A stretch of 64,000 bases of DNA, taken from contig NZ_JARXXU010000001.1 of assembly GCF_029894165.1 (NCBI RefSeq), positions 1,488,001 through 1,552,000 of the forward strand, in the 5' to 3' direction. This DNA is from Aurantimicrobium minutum (GTDB lineage: Bacteria > Actinomycetota > Actinomycetes > Actinomycetales > Microbacteriaceae). Under the pieces are notes generated by a model. The model was not told where the DNA came from. It made no database searches and saw nothing but the letters and a program-made list of their open reading frames with translations. Made by a program: the position numbers and the translations under genes. This document shows positions 45,181 through 53,078 of this stretch, in pieces (position 1 is the first letter of the stretch; every line of letters begins with the position of its first letter).

Positions 45181-46080
45181 GTGACCAGAAGCCACTTCAC
45201 TATGAACGAAGACCTCCAACTCGCCCTCGAGCTTGCGGATGCTGCAGACGCTATTTCGCGCACCCGTTTCCTCGCACTCGACCTTGAGGTAACGACAAAG
45301 CCTGATAAGACACCCGTCACAGATGCTGACCGTGCAGTCGAACAGGCCATTATCGACATTCTGAGCCGCGAGCGCGGTAACGACTACATGCTCGGGGAAG
45401 AATTTGGCGAGCAAGCAGGCTCCGTGTCGGAACACCCCACCGGCACCGCTGATCACCCTCACCGCCAGTGGATTATTGATCCCATTGACGGAACCTCTAA
45501 CTTCCTTCGCGGCGTTCCCGTCTGGGCAACCCTCATTGCCCTCGCCATCGATGGGGAACCCGTCGTCGGAGTGGTCAGTGCACCAGCGTTGGGCAAGCGC
45601 TGGTGGGCATCTAAAGGCAATGGGGCATGGGTTGATGAGTCACACGATCCCCTCGCCACTGTTCCCCTGCCCTTTGAACTGGCAGACGTCGTCGAACAGC
45701 CGATGGTTGCTCTTGGGACGCCTCGTCGTCTCGAAGTTTCTGGTGTGAGCGAGCTGGCAGATGCCAGCATCAGCTACAACTCCCTGCAGCAGTGGGATCA
45801 GGCTGGCTACCTCGACGAGCTTGTTTCCCTGAGCCGTAAAGTCTGGCGCACGCGTGCCTATGGCGACATGTGGTCGTACATGATGGTTGCTGAAGGCATT
45901 CTGGATGTGGCAGGAGAGTTTGATCTGAAGCCCTACGACATGGCTGCCCTGATGCCCATCGTGACAGAAGCAGGTGGTACCTTCACTTCCATCGATGGTC
46001 ATGCAGATGTGTGGCACGGCAGCGCCCTGGCTACCAACGGACAGCTTCACGCAGCAATCCTGACAGAGCTAGCTCGCTAG
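45181..46080 (+). CDS. hisN: HisN-type histidinol-phosphatase (inositol monophosphatase family)
   Basis: 299 residues. Metal sites: GEEFGEQAG (near 77), WIIDPIDGTSNFLRGVP (near 100) and the C-terminal DLKPYDMAALMPIVTEAGG (GWDxAA-like, near 244). The IDPIDGTxNFxRGVP variant and WASKGNGAW are typical of actinobacterial HisN, which dephosphorylates histidinol phosphate in histidine synthesis; an inositol or other sugar phosphate cannot be excluded. Convergent with the MpaB-like gene, overlapping it by 12 bp. Confidence 0.82.
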   Translation: MTRSHFTMNEDLQLALELADAADAISRTRFLALDLEVTTKPDKTPVTDADRAVEQAIIDILSRERGNDYMLGEEFGEQAGSVSEHPTGTADHPHRQWIIDPIDGTSNFLRGVPVWATLIALAIDGEPVVGVVSAPALGKRWWASKGNGAWVDESHDPLATVPLPFELADVVEQPMVALGTPRRLEVSGVSELADASISYNSLQQWDQAGYLDELVSLSRKVWRTRAYGDMWSYMMVAEGILDVAGEFDLKPYDMAALMPIVTEAGGTFTSIDGHADVWHGSALATNGQLHAAILTELAR

Positions 46081-46998
46081 CTTTCCTTCAACTTCCAGTC
46101 GTGCAATACGCACCCGGGCTGCATCTTCCGAGGTGGAGGAAGGCCCGAGAAGTGCACGCAACAGTCCCAAAATGAGTCCGGTCAGCCACTGTGCAGGCCA
46201 CCACGGCTTTTTGAGACCCAAAATCCGCCGGTATTCCTCCGGAATCGAGGCCACAGCGCCGGCAAACATAATCCGATAAAACGGCAGCATGCTTCTGCGC
46301 AGAGGTGGCTTACGCAGGAACGCAATCGTTTCTTCTACCCGCTCATCGTGTTTGAGGATCCCCTCCACGTTGAACTGGTGCATGGCGGAAATCAGTTCCG
46401 CCTCGGAACGTGGCGGGTTCGCAACCCCCACTAACTCGCCGGCTTTGGACCACTCCCGCACATACTGATCAGCCCCACCGGGGATGTCATCTCCCCACGC
46501 TTGGTGGCAGCCGAGGAAGGCATCGGTGAAGACAACGTGCACCCAGTAGAGCAGTTCCGGATCTCCTGCTGAATACGTCCGTTCGATTCCTTGGGCATCC
46601 AGGTAGGTACCCTTCACACGGTCGTGAAAGTGAGAAACTCGAGAAGATTCATATTCAGCAAGCGCCGTGTCACCAAAGGTGACGGTAATCAGCCACTGAA
46701 TAGTTCCTGCCAGTCTGCCCAGAGGATCTTCTTTATAGCGAGACCAGTCGTGCACGCCGGCCATTGCCCCGGGATGCAGTGTTTGCATGAGAAGAGCACG
46801 AATGCCGGCAACCATGGTCGGCATTCCGCCATGCACTGCCCAAGAGGCTGAACCAGGACCAAAGAAACCGACATCTTCACCGGCTTCAATATTCTTCACC
46901 CAGTAGGGAGTTCCCGCCGTGTCACCGGAGAATGTCTCGAGCAAATGCGAGCGCATGCTGTCGCTGAATTTAGACAAGACGTGCTCCGAACACAACAC
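46069..46998 (-). CDS. MpaB-like oxygenase (DUF2236)
   Basis: 309 residues. FGPGSASWAVHGGMPTMVAGIRALLMQTLHPGAMAGV is the DUF2236 opening (shown here in parts: FGPGSASWAVHG near 46, MQTLHPGAMAGV near 68). The family includes latex-clearing protein and MpaB, b-type haem oxygenases; substrate unknown. Start uncertain: GTG at 46998 or ATG at 46956. Confidence 0.82.
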   Translation of the reverse strand: MLCSEHVLSKFSDSMRSHLLETFSGDTAGTPYWVKNIEAGEDVGFFGPGSASWAVHGGMPTMVAGIRALLMQTLHPGAMAGVHDWSRYKEDPLGRLAGTIQWLITVTFGDTALAEYESSRVSHFHDRVKGTYLDAQGIERTYSAGDPELLYWVHVVFTDAFLGCHQAWGDDIPGGADQYVREWSKAGELVGVANPPRSEAELISAMHQFNVEGILKHDERVEETIAFLRKPPLRRSMLPFYRIMFAGAVASIPEEYRRILGLKKPWWPAQWLTGLILGLLRALLGPSSTSEDAARVRIARLEVEGKLAS

Positions 46999-47060
46999 AT
47001 GGAGAAGCAGGGTTCTCTGCAGGCGAAAGGATTCTCATGGTGTCCTCATTGTTTCACCGT

Positions 47061-47066
47061 TAGCCT
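47061..47066 (+). promoter_or_regulatory. Candidate -10 box of leaderless peroxidase transcript
   Basis: TAGCCT ends 6 nt before the ATG at 47073. Confidence 0.5.
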
Positions 47067-47072
47067 CAAGAT

Positions 47073-47555
47073 ATGAGCCTCTCAGAGATCGCAGTCACGA
47101 CCCTTGATGGTCGTCCCACCACATTCGGCGAGTATGCAGACAAGGTTGTCCTCGTCGTGAATGTGGCGTCCAGGTGTGGACTCTCACCGCAATACCAGCA
47201 GCTCGAAGAACTCCAGAAGGAATACGGCGAGCGCGGCTTCACCGTGCTGGGAGTGCCTTCCAACCAGTTCCTACAAGAACTCAAGACCAGTGATGACATC
47301 GCTGAGTACTGCTCGACCACCTGGGGAGTCACGTTCCCCATGCTGGAGAAAGCAAGCGTCAATGGGCGCAAGCGCCATCCACTTTATGTCGAGTTAGTCA
47401 AAGCCAAGGATGGTTCTGGCAAGGCAGGACCCGTGATGTGGAACTTTGAAAAGTTCCTCGTCCTTCCCACTGGTGAAATAAAGCGTTTCCGCCCCACCAC
47501 GAAGCCCGATGATCCTGCGGTTATTTCGGCCATCGAGTCGGCTCTAGGCCACTAG
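47073..47555 (+). CDS. Cys-type glutathione peroxidase-like protein
   Basis: 160 residues, thioredoxin fold. Peroxidatic Cys35 in NVASRCGLSPQY, Gln in PSNQF and Trp-Asn in MWNFEKFLV complete the GPx tetrad; a second Cys in AEYCSTTWGVTF is placed as the resolving Cys of thioredoxin-dependent GPx. It reduces hydroperoxides in the cytosol, most likely with thioredoxin or mycoredoxin instead of glutathione (inference). Single gene, leaderless, with a hairpin after the stop. Confidence 0.9.
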   Translation: MSLSEIAVTTLDGRPTTFGEYADKVVLVVNVASRCGLSPQYQQLEELQKEYGERGFTVLGVPSNQFLQELKTSDDIAEYCSTTWGVTFPMLEKASVNGRKRHPLYVELVKAKDGSGKAGPVMWNFEKFLVLPTGEIKRFRPTTKPDDPAVISAIESALGH

Positions 47556-47565
47556 TCCCTTAACC

Positions 47566-47595
47566 ACAACAGCCCCGTTTTCACGGGGCTGTTGT
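47566..47595 (+). terminator. Hairpin after peroxidase gene
   Basis: Perfect 13 bp arms ACAACAGCCCCGT and ACGGGGCTGTTGT around TTTC, 11 bp past the stop. Confidence 0.65.
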
Positions 47596-47629
47596 CGACT
47601 CTGCAGCGCATGATGTGCCAACCCACAAG

Positions 47630-48000
47630 TGGTGGAGATGGGGGGAATTGAACCCCCGTCCACTGCTGAAATTGTGAGTCTTCTACGGGTGTAGCTGATT
47701 AGAGGCGTTCTACTTGGCTCCGACCTTTGTTACCAGCATCTAAGTCGACAAGCCCAGTCTGAGTTAAAGTCCCGCAGTGCCCTCAGGCATAACACTGCAG
47801 CAAGTTTCCTAAGATGATGCCAGGACACGGGTCGGAAACACTCCCGGTCTGACAGACTTCAGGCTCGCTTAGGCAGCGAGGGCGAAGTCGGCGCGGTTAG
47901 ATTTTGCACCTATTGTTTGCAGAGGTCGTTAACGAGATATCCCTGCATCCTCGACCCGCTTCTCTCTCGCTCGCAGGCAATGTCGAATCCGATCATCCCC
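47630..48000 (-). ncRNA. ssrA: tmRNA (transfer-messenger RNA)
   Basis: 371 nt on the minus strand. The 5' end GGGGATGATCGGATTCGAC and the 3' end CATCTCCACCA form the tRNA-like acceptor (seven pairs, one G:U), with a T arm GGGGGTTCAATTCCCCC. The tag frame is 47869-47907 (minus), encoding AKSNRADFALAA and stop TAA. It rescues stalled ribosomes and marks nascent proteins for proteolysis. CCA is encoded. It lies 141 bp downstream of smpB, its protein partner. Confidence 0.95.
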
Positions 48001-48141
48001 CTGAGAGTGCGTTGTCACATCATGCGCTGTTGAGTTGTGAGTGCAGGATTTTCACCCTACTCAGGCGCGTATTTCAGCGCTCTTGAAGTGTATAACGCGA
48101 AGCTGGGAAAAGTTATTCCTTCACTCCACAGAATGTGCTTT

Positions 48142-48618
48142 CTAGTCGCCGACGTTTTTGCGGGCAGACATGGCCCGGTCCGCTTCACGCTTGTCCTGGC
48201 GTTCACGCAAGGTCTGACGCTTGTCATATTCCTTCTTACCCTTCGCCAATGCCAGTTCAACTTTTGCGCGGCCATCACTGAAATAGAGGGAAAGAGGAAT
48301 AAGGGTGTAGCCACCCTCTTTTACTTTGCTGTGCAGTTTGAGAATCTCTTGCTTGTGCATCAAAAGCTTGCGCTTGCGCCGGGGCGCGTGGTTATTCCAG
48401 GTTCCCTGCGTGTATTCAGGGATATGGACGGCATCCAGCCACGCCTCACCGTTCTCAATAAAGGCATACCCATCCGTCAGGGACGCACGTCCTTGACGCA
48501 GAGACTTCACTTCCGTCCCCCACAGAACGACGCCAGCTTCCACTGTGTCGATGATGTTGTAGTCGTGGCGGGCTTTACGGTTGGTGGCAACAACCTTCTG
48601 GCCTTTTTCCTTGGGCAT
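48142..48618 (-). CDS. smpB: SmpB, tmRNA-binding protein
   Basis: 158 residues, OB-fold with basic C-terminal tail. [20 protein letters not shown] at the start and [19 protein letters not shown] with [15 protein letters not shown] are SmpB signatures. It binds the tRNA-like domain of tmRNA and delivers it to stalled ribosomes. AAGGAGGT six bases before the ATG. Encoded between ftsX and ssrA. Confidence 0.95.
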   Translation of the reverse strand: MPKEKGQKVVATNRKARHDYNIIDTVEAGVVLWGTEVKSLRQGRASLTDGYAFIENGEAWLDAVHIPEYTQGTWNNHAPRRKRKLLMHKQEILKLHSKVKEGGYTLIPLSLYFSDGRAKVELALAKGKKEYDKRQTLRERQDKREADRAMSARKNVGD

Positions 48619-48677
48619 TGCACACCTCCTTCAAGCTCGTTGCGCAAAGCATCAGTTTACGCGCCTGTGAGGCTCGA

Positions 48678-49592
48678 CTAAATCTTGAGGTATCGGGTGA
48701 TGGCGAAGTTGGCCGAGATAGCCGCTAAGAGTGAACCCACCACAATCAGAACCGGCACCACAATGAGCGCTTCGGGGATCCCCACGAAGGAGGTCAGTGG
48801 AATGTTGACCGCGAGGTAACCCTGGACAAAGAAGTGCACGATGCCCACAATGGCCGCACCGGCCAAGATTGAGCCGATGAAGGCAGCAAAGACACCTTCC
48901 AGGATGAACGGAGTCTGAATGAACCGGTTCGAGGCACCCACGAGGCGCATAATGCCGAGTTCACGTCGGCGCGAGAAGGCCGAAAGTCGAATGGTCGTCG
49001 CAATCAGCAGCACAGCCGCAATGAGCATCAAACCCGCCACACCAATGGCTGTGTAACTGGCGGAGTTCAAGATCGCGAAAATTTGGTCGAGGTAGCTGCG
49101 CTGATCCGTGACAGACTCCACACCCTTTTGTGACGAGAGTGCTTCGACCAGGACGGCGGACTGCGAGGGGTCCTTGAGGTTGACCCAGAAGGTCTCGTTG
49201 AGCTGTTCAGGGGTGACGTATTCCGCGACAGGGTTTCCCTTGAACTGTTCCTGGAAGTTGGCATATGCCTGGTCGTGATCTTCGAAGTAGTACTGGTCAA
49301 TGAACGGCGCGAGAGTGGGAGACGACAATGCGTCATCCACTTCAGCTATCTGTTCAGGCGTGGCCGCCCCGTCGAGGCAGTTCTCCCCCGCCGACACATC
49401 GGTGCACATGTACACGGCAACCTGCGCCTTGTCGTACCAATAGTTCTTCATCTGGCCAATCTGCATTTGCAGCAAAATGGCAGTTCCGACAAAGGTCAAA
49501 GAAATGAAGGTCACCAAAATGACCGAGACAACCATGGAGAAGTTCCGGCGAAGACCGTTAGCGACCTCCGACCAAATCAGGGCGAACCTCAT
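48678..49592 (-). CDS. ftsX: FtsX, cell-division ABC-like membrane subunit
   Basis: 304 residues: N-terminal helix (SMVVSVILVTFISLTFVGTA), a large outside loop (ECD, about 45-170) and three C-terminal helices with LRLSAFSRRRELGIMRLVGAS type motif (RRRELGIMRLVGAS). With FtsE it activates peptidoglycan hydrolases at the septum. Start overlaps the ftsE stop by 4 bp (ATGA). Confidence 0.93.
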   Translation of the reverse strand: MRFALIWSEVANGLRRNFSMVVSVILVTFISLTFVGTAILLQMQIGQMKNYWYDKAQVAVYMCTDVSAGENCLDGAATPEQIAEVDDALSSPTLAPFIDQYYFEDHDQAYANFQEQFKGNPVAEYVTPEQLNETFWVNLKDPSQSAVLVEALSSQKGVESVTDQRSYLDQIFAILNSASYTAIGVAGLMLIAAVLLIATTIRLSAFSRRRELGIMRLVGASNRFIQTPFILEGVFAAFIGSILAGAAIVGIVHFFVQGYLAVNIPLTSFVGIPEALIVVPVLIVVGSLLAAISANFAITRYLKI

Positions 49593-50740
49593 CGAACAGG
49601 CCCCACATTCTGGTCATTCTCGCCAGCTTCTTTTGCACGTGCTTGAGCCTGGAGGCGCAGACGCTCGGCCAACGGCAAGCTTGAGGTGTCCACCGGAGGC
49701 TTGGTCAAGGGATCAGGAGCTGCTGGGGCTTGATCGGCAAATGCAGAGGGATCTAAGCGCTGAACAGGCTTGGATTCGTTCATGTTAAACAACTCGTTGA
49801 GATCGCCCAAGTCATCAATCTCACCAGTGTCATAGGCACTCGGGATCGCGGGAACCGCATCCATGGTGATTTCGTCAACAGGTTCAAAGACGGGAGTGGG
49901 AACCACGATGTCCGTGGTTTCAATAATCTGTGGCTGTTCGGAAGCCGTCACGATGCCCTGCGGGCGTGTGGTCGCTGCCACAGCTGCGGCCGCGGCCGCG
50001 GTGTGGTCACCGGTGGAGTTGATGGAGGTATCTGCCCCAATGATGGGGAGGGCGGCGGTGTTACCGTAGCCCGATTCGCGTTCGTCACGCACAATCTGTC
50101 CGGCAACCAGCTCAATCACGCGCTTTTGCATGCGGTCCACGAAATCTGCCGCGTGGGTTGCCATCACGATGGTGGTTCCACCAGCGTTAATGCGCTCCAG
50201 AAGTGCCATGATGCCGGCGCTGGTTGCGGGGTCGAGGTTACCGGTGGGCTCATCAGCCAACAGCAATGCCGGCTTGTTCACAATGGCGCGGGCAATGGCC
50301 ACACGCTGCTGTTCACCACCGGAAAGTTCATGGGGGTAACGCTGGGCCTTACCGGCAAGACCCACCATCTTGAGGACGTCCGGAACGGCTTCCTGGATAA
50401 ATCCACGGGACTTCCCAATGACCTGCAGAGTGAACGCCACGTTGTCGAAGACGGTCTTGTTAGGAAGCAGGCGGAAGTCTTGAAAAACAACGCCCAAGTT
50501 GCGACGGAAGTACGGCACCTTGCGGTTCGAAATGGACCCCAGATCCTGACCCAAGACATGAATAGAACCAGAGTTGGGCTTGTCTTCTTTGATCATCAAG
50601 CGCAGGCAGGAAGATTTGCCCGAACCCGAGGCGCCCACAAGGAAGACAAACTCGCCGCGCAGAATCTCAAAATCAACGCCGTTGAGGGCGGGACGCGAGG
50701 AACCTGCGTACTTTTTGGTGACCGTACTAAAGCGAATCAT
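49589..50740 (-). CDS. ftsE: FtsE with a long C-terminal tail
   Basis: 383 residues. Standard FtsE ATPase over the first 229: VGASGSGKSSC (near 36-44), LSGGEQQRVAIARA and LLLADEPTGNLDP. The remaining 150 residues are low-complexity and acidic: an AAAAAAVAATT run (near 250), Pro/Ile/Val/Asp repeats, then LAERLRLQAQARAKEAGEN at the end. Typical FtsE stops at about 220-230, so the tail is an extra cytoplasmic domain, possibly for FtsZ or regulatory contacts (inference). No ribosome site; TAGGCT lies 9 nt before the ATG. Confidence 0.92.
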   Translation of the reverse strand: MIRFSTVTKKYAGSSRPALNGVDFEILRGEFVFLVGASGSGKSSCLRLMIKEDKPNSGSIHVLGQDLGSISNRKVPYFRRNLGVVFQDFRLLPNKTVFDNVAFTLQVIGKSRGFIQEAVPDVLKMVGLAGKAQRYPHELSGGEQQRVAIARAIVNKPALLLADEPTGNLDPATSAGIMALLERINAGGTTIVMATHAADFVDRMQKRVIELVAGQIVRDERESGYGNTAALPIIGADTSINSTGDHTAAAAAAVAATTRPQGIVTASEQPQIIETTDIVVPTPVFEPVDEITMDAVPAIPSAYDTGEIDDLGDLNELFNMNESKPVQRLDPSAFADQAPAAPDPLTKPPVDTSSLPLAERLRLQAQARAKEAGENDQNVGPVR

Positions 50741-50831
50741 GACTCAATGAGCCTAAGCGGGCAGCACTCGAATGGGCTGAAAGACGCGGGCGTGCCGACG
50801 AACCGGTAACCTTGAATTGAGGGAGGTTTCC

Positions 50832-51035
50832 ATGCGCAAATTCATTTTCAACGCCAGTGTGCTCGGTGCCATTTTTGGTGGATTCAGTGCCTTGCGTGCA
50901 ACGCTGCGTGGGCCTCGAGATTGGCGCCTGATTTTGGTCTGGGTTGGCTGGGGAATTTCCCTCGCACTCGCCATTGCGGATGTAGCTAAAGAACACAAGG
51001 AAGAAGAGCTCGAAAACGAGCCCTACGACTTCTAA
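50832..51035 (+). CDS. Small membrane protein of unknown function
   Basis: 67 residues with two hydrophobic segments (about 6-22 and 36-52) joined by a short basic RGPRDWR loop, and an acidic tail KEHKEEELENEPYDF. ATG at 50832 follows GGGAGG at good spacing. It precedes the VIT1-type gene by 12 bp on the same strand, so an operon is likely. No family recognised. Confidence 0.65.
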   Translation: MRKFIFNASVLGAIFGGFSALRATLRGPRDWRLILVWVGWGISLALAIADVAKEHKEEELENEPYDF

Positions 51036-51047
51036 GGGGCTACGTCG

Positions 51048-51773
51048 ATGATTTCCACTCCCCTCAAGGGCGCCGATCCCCACGACTATGACCATTCCCA
51101 CCCCGATCTCTCCGGCGGCTGGTTGCGTGCGTCCGTTTTCGGTGCCATGGATGGCCTTGTTTCCAACATTGCCTTGATTGCCGGTATTGGTGCAGCAGGG
51201 GCAAACCCACAGACCGTGGTTCTCACTGGTGCTGCTGGCCTCGTCGCAGGCGCATTTTCCATGGCGTTGGGTGAATACGCCTCCGTCAAGACTGCCAATG
51301 AACAGGTTGATTCAGAGCTTGAAGTCGAACGCCAAGCCCATGCTCGCAACCCCCAGGGTGAAGAAAATGAACTCGTGCTCAACTTCATTGACATGGGCAT
51401 GACGGAGAAGACTGCAAAATACGCTGCCGCGGAGGTTCACCTCAATACCGAGCAGGCTGCGCGCATTCACATCACCCAAGAATTGGGTGTCGATCCAGAC
51501 TCTAAGCCCTCCCCCTGGATTGCCGCTGTTTCTTCCTTTGCCATGTTTGCGACCGGCGCGTTTATCCCCCTGATCCCCTATGCCCTGGGCTTTGAGTCAC
51601 TGTGGCTCGGACTTGGTGTCGGTGGAGTAGGTCTGCTCATCGCCGGTGGCATCGCGGCCCGCTACACCCGGAAATCGTGGTGGAAAAGCGCACTTCGTCA
51701 GCTCTTCTTTGGTGCTATCGCCGTGGGAGCCACCTATCTGGTTGGTTCACTTCTCGGCGTGGGTGCGCACTAA
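51048..51773 (+). CDS. VIT1/CCC1-family iron or manganese transporter
   Basis: 241 residues, five membrane helices. RASVFGAMDGLVSNIALIAG and MALGEYASVKTANEQ are VIT1 hallmarks, and the cytoplasmic metal-binding loop (about 85-150) is rich in Glu (EVERQAHARNPQGEENE). VIT1 family members move Fe2+ or Mn2+ out of the cytosol. Coding overlap with no other gene; downstream of the small membrane protein. Confidence 0.88.
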   Translation: MISTPLKGADPHDYDHSHPDLSGGWLRASVFGAMDGLVSNIALIAGIGAAGANPQTVVLTGAAGLVAGAFSMALGEYASVKTANEQVDSELEVERQAHARNPQGEENELVLNFIDMGMTEKTAKYAAAEVHLNTEQAARIHITQELGVDPDSKPSPWIAAVSSFAMFATGAFIPLIPYALGFESLWLGLGVGGVGLLIAGGIAARYTRKSWWKSALRQLFFGAIAVGATYLVGSLLGVGAH

Positions 51774-51788
51774 CGTCACACTTAACCA

Positions 51789-51821
51789 ACTGTGCCCCAC
51801 ACCAGTGGTGTGGGGCACAGT
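51789..51821. terminator. Bidirectional hairpin between VIT1-type and OYE genes
   Basis: Perfect 15 bp arms ACTGTGCCCCACACC and GGTGTGGGGCACAGT around AGT, between converging stops. Confidence 0.75.
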
Positions 51822-51831
51822 GACGTGAAAA

Positions 51832-52962
51832 CTAGAAAGCAACCTTGCCTGTGGTGGGGCCTGCTACTGCCTTACGGGGACGAGAACGCAGGTACTGGTG
51901 AGGCCAGTAGTCAATCTCGATATCCAGCTCAGCTGCTGCACGCAGTGCAAAGTGAGGGTCGCGCATGTGCTCGCGGCCCAGCAGGACTGCATCTGCCTGA
52001 CCGGCAACGATGATGTCGTTGGCCTGTACAGCGTCGGTGATGAGGCCCACAGCAGCGGTCGGAACGTTTGCGTCGCGCTTGACCTGGTCGCTGAAAGGAA
52101 CCTGGTAGTTAGGACCAGTCGGAATGGTCACACCGATGACATTTCCACCGGTGGAGATATCAAAGAGGTCGACATCACGGTCATAGCACCAGGTGGCCAC
52201 GGTGGAGGTCTCCTCGGGAGTCCAGCCGCCGTCCTTCCAATCCGTTGCAGAAAAACGAACGAAAACAGCAATGTCTTTGCCCGCAACTTCACGAACGACG
52301 TCCACAATACGAAGCAGCAGACGGGCACGGTTCTCGAGAGATCCACCGTATTCGTCAGTGCGAGTGTTGGAGAGGGGCGAGAGGAACTCGTGCAACAAGT
52401 AGCCGTGGGCTCCATGAATTTCGAGAACCTTGAAACCTGCGTCAACCGAACGCTGTGCAGCGGTCTTGAAGTCTTCTACAACACGGTCAATGTCTTCCAG
52501 GGTCATCTCACGAGGAGTAGAGGACGTGTCATCGAAAGGAATCGCGGAGGGCGCGATAGGAATCCAGCCACCCTCTGATTCAGGCATGGGTCCTGCAGCG
52601 CCTGCAAAGTTCCAGTCAGGGCGCACAGATGCCTTGCGGCCTGCGTGAGCAAGCTGAATACCTGCGACGGCACCGTGCTCGGTGATGAACTCCACAATGT
52701 CGGCCCAGGCGTCACGCTGTTCGTCGTTCCAGATACCGGTGTCATGGACGGTAATGCGGCCATCGAAGGAGACGGCTGTTGCCTCCACGATGATGAGACC
52801 GGCGCCACCAACTGCCATGGAACCGAGGTGAACCATGTGCCACGAGGTGGGCACGCCATCACGGTTGAAAACCGAGTACTGGCACATGGGGGGAACCCAC
52901 ACGCGGTTACGAATCTCAACGGACCGAATCTTCATCGGCGAAAACAGGTTGATGTCAGACAT
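51832..52962 (-). CDS. Old Yellow Enzyme-like flavin oxidoreductase, YqjM type
   Basis: 376 residues, FMN-binding TIM barrel. PPMCQYSVFN has the Cys of the YqjM/thermophilic-like class, and HGAHGYLLHEFLSPLSN plus NTRTDEYGGS are family signatures; VLLGREHMRDP closes the barrel. It reduces activated C=C bonds with NAD(P)H. ATG at 52962, 6 nt after TAAAAT. Downstream of the thiolase but probably with its own promoter. Confidence 0.9.
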   Translation of the reverse strand: MSDINLFSPMKIRSVEIRNRVWVPPMCQYSVFNRDGVPTSWHMVHLGSMAVGGAGLIIVEATAVSFDGRITVHDTGIWNDEQRDAWADIVEFITEHGAVAGIQLAHAGRKASVRPDWNFAGAAGPMPESEGGWIPIAPSAIPFDDTSSTPREMTLEDIDRVVEDFKTAAQRSVDAGFKVLEIHGAHGYLLHEFLSPLSNTRTDEYGGSLENRARLLLRIVDVVREVAGKDIAVFVRFSATDWKDGGWTPEETSTVATWCYDRDVDLFDISTGGNVIGVTIPTGPNYQVPFSDQVKRDANVPTAAVGLITDAVQANDIIVAGQADAVLLGREHMRDPHFALRAAAELDIEIDYWPHQYLRSRPRKAVAGPTTGKVAF

Positions 52963-52968
52963 GACTCA

Positions 52969-52974
52969 ATTTTA
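52969..52974 (-). promoter_or_regulatory. Candidate -10 box of leaderless OYE transcript
   Basis: TAAAAT on the minus strand ends 6 nt before the ATG at 52962. Confidence 0.5.
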
Positions 52975-53033
52975 GGTCAGCACAGTAGGCCCATTTTTCA
53001 CGGTGTTCAATCTCACAACACGCGAGAAACAGG

Positions 53034-53063
53034 GGTGGGGCCTGGCAAATGCCAGACCCCACC
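53034..53063 (-). terminator. Hairpin after thiolase gene
   Basis: Arms GGTGGGGCCTGGC and GCCAGACCCCACC with one mismatch around AAAT, 15 bp past the thiolase stop. Confidence 0.6.
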
Positions 53064-53078
53064 GCGAAGAAACAATCC

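Noticed and set aside
49981-50010. GC-rich repeat in ftsE tail as a regulatory repeat
   Set aside because: It codes for an Ala run inside the ftsE frame and has no further structure.
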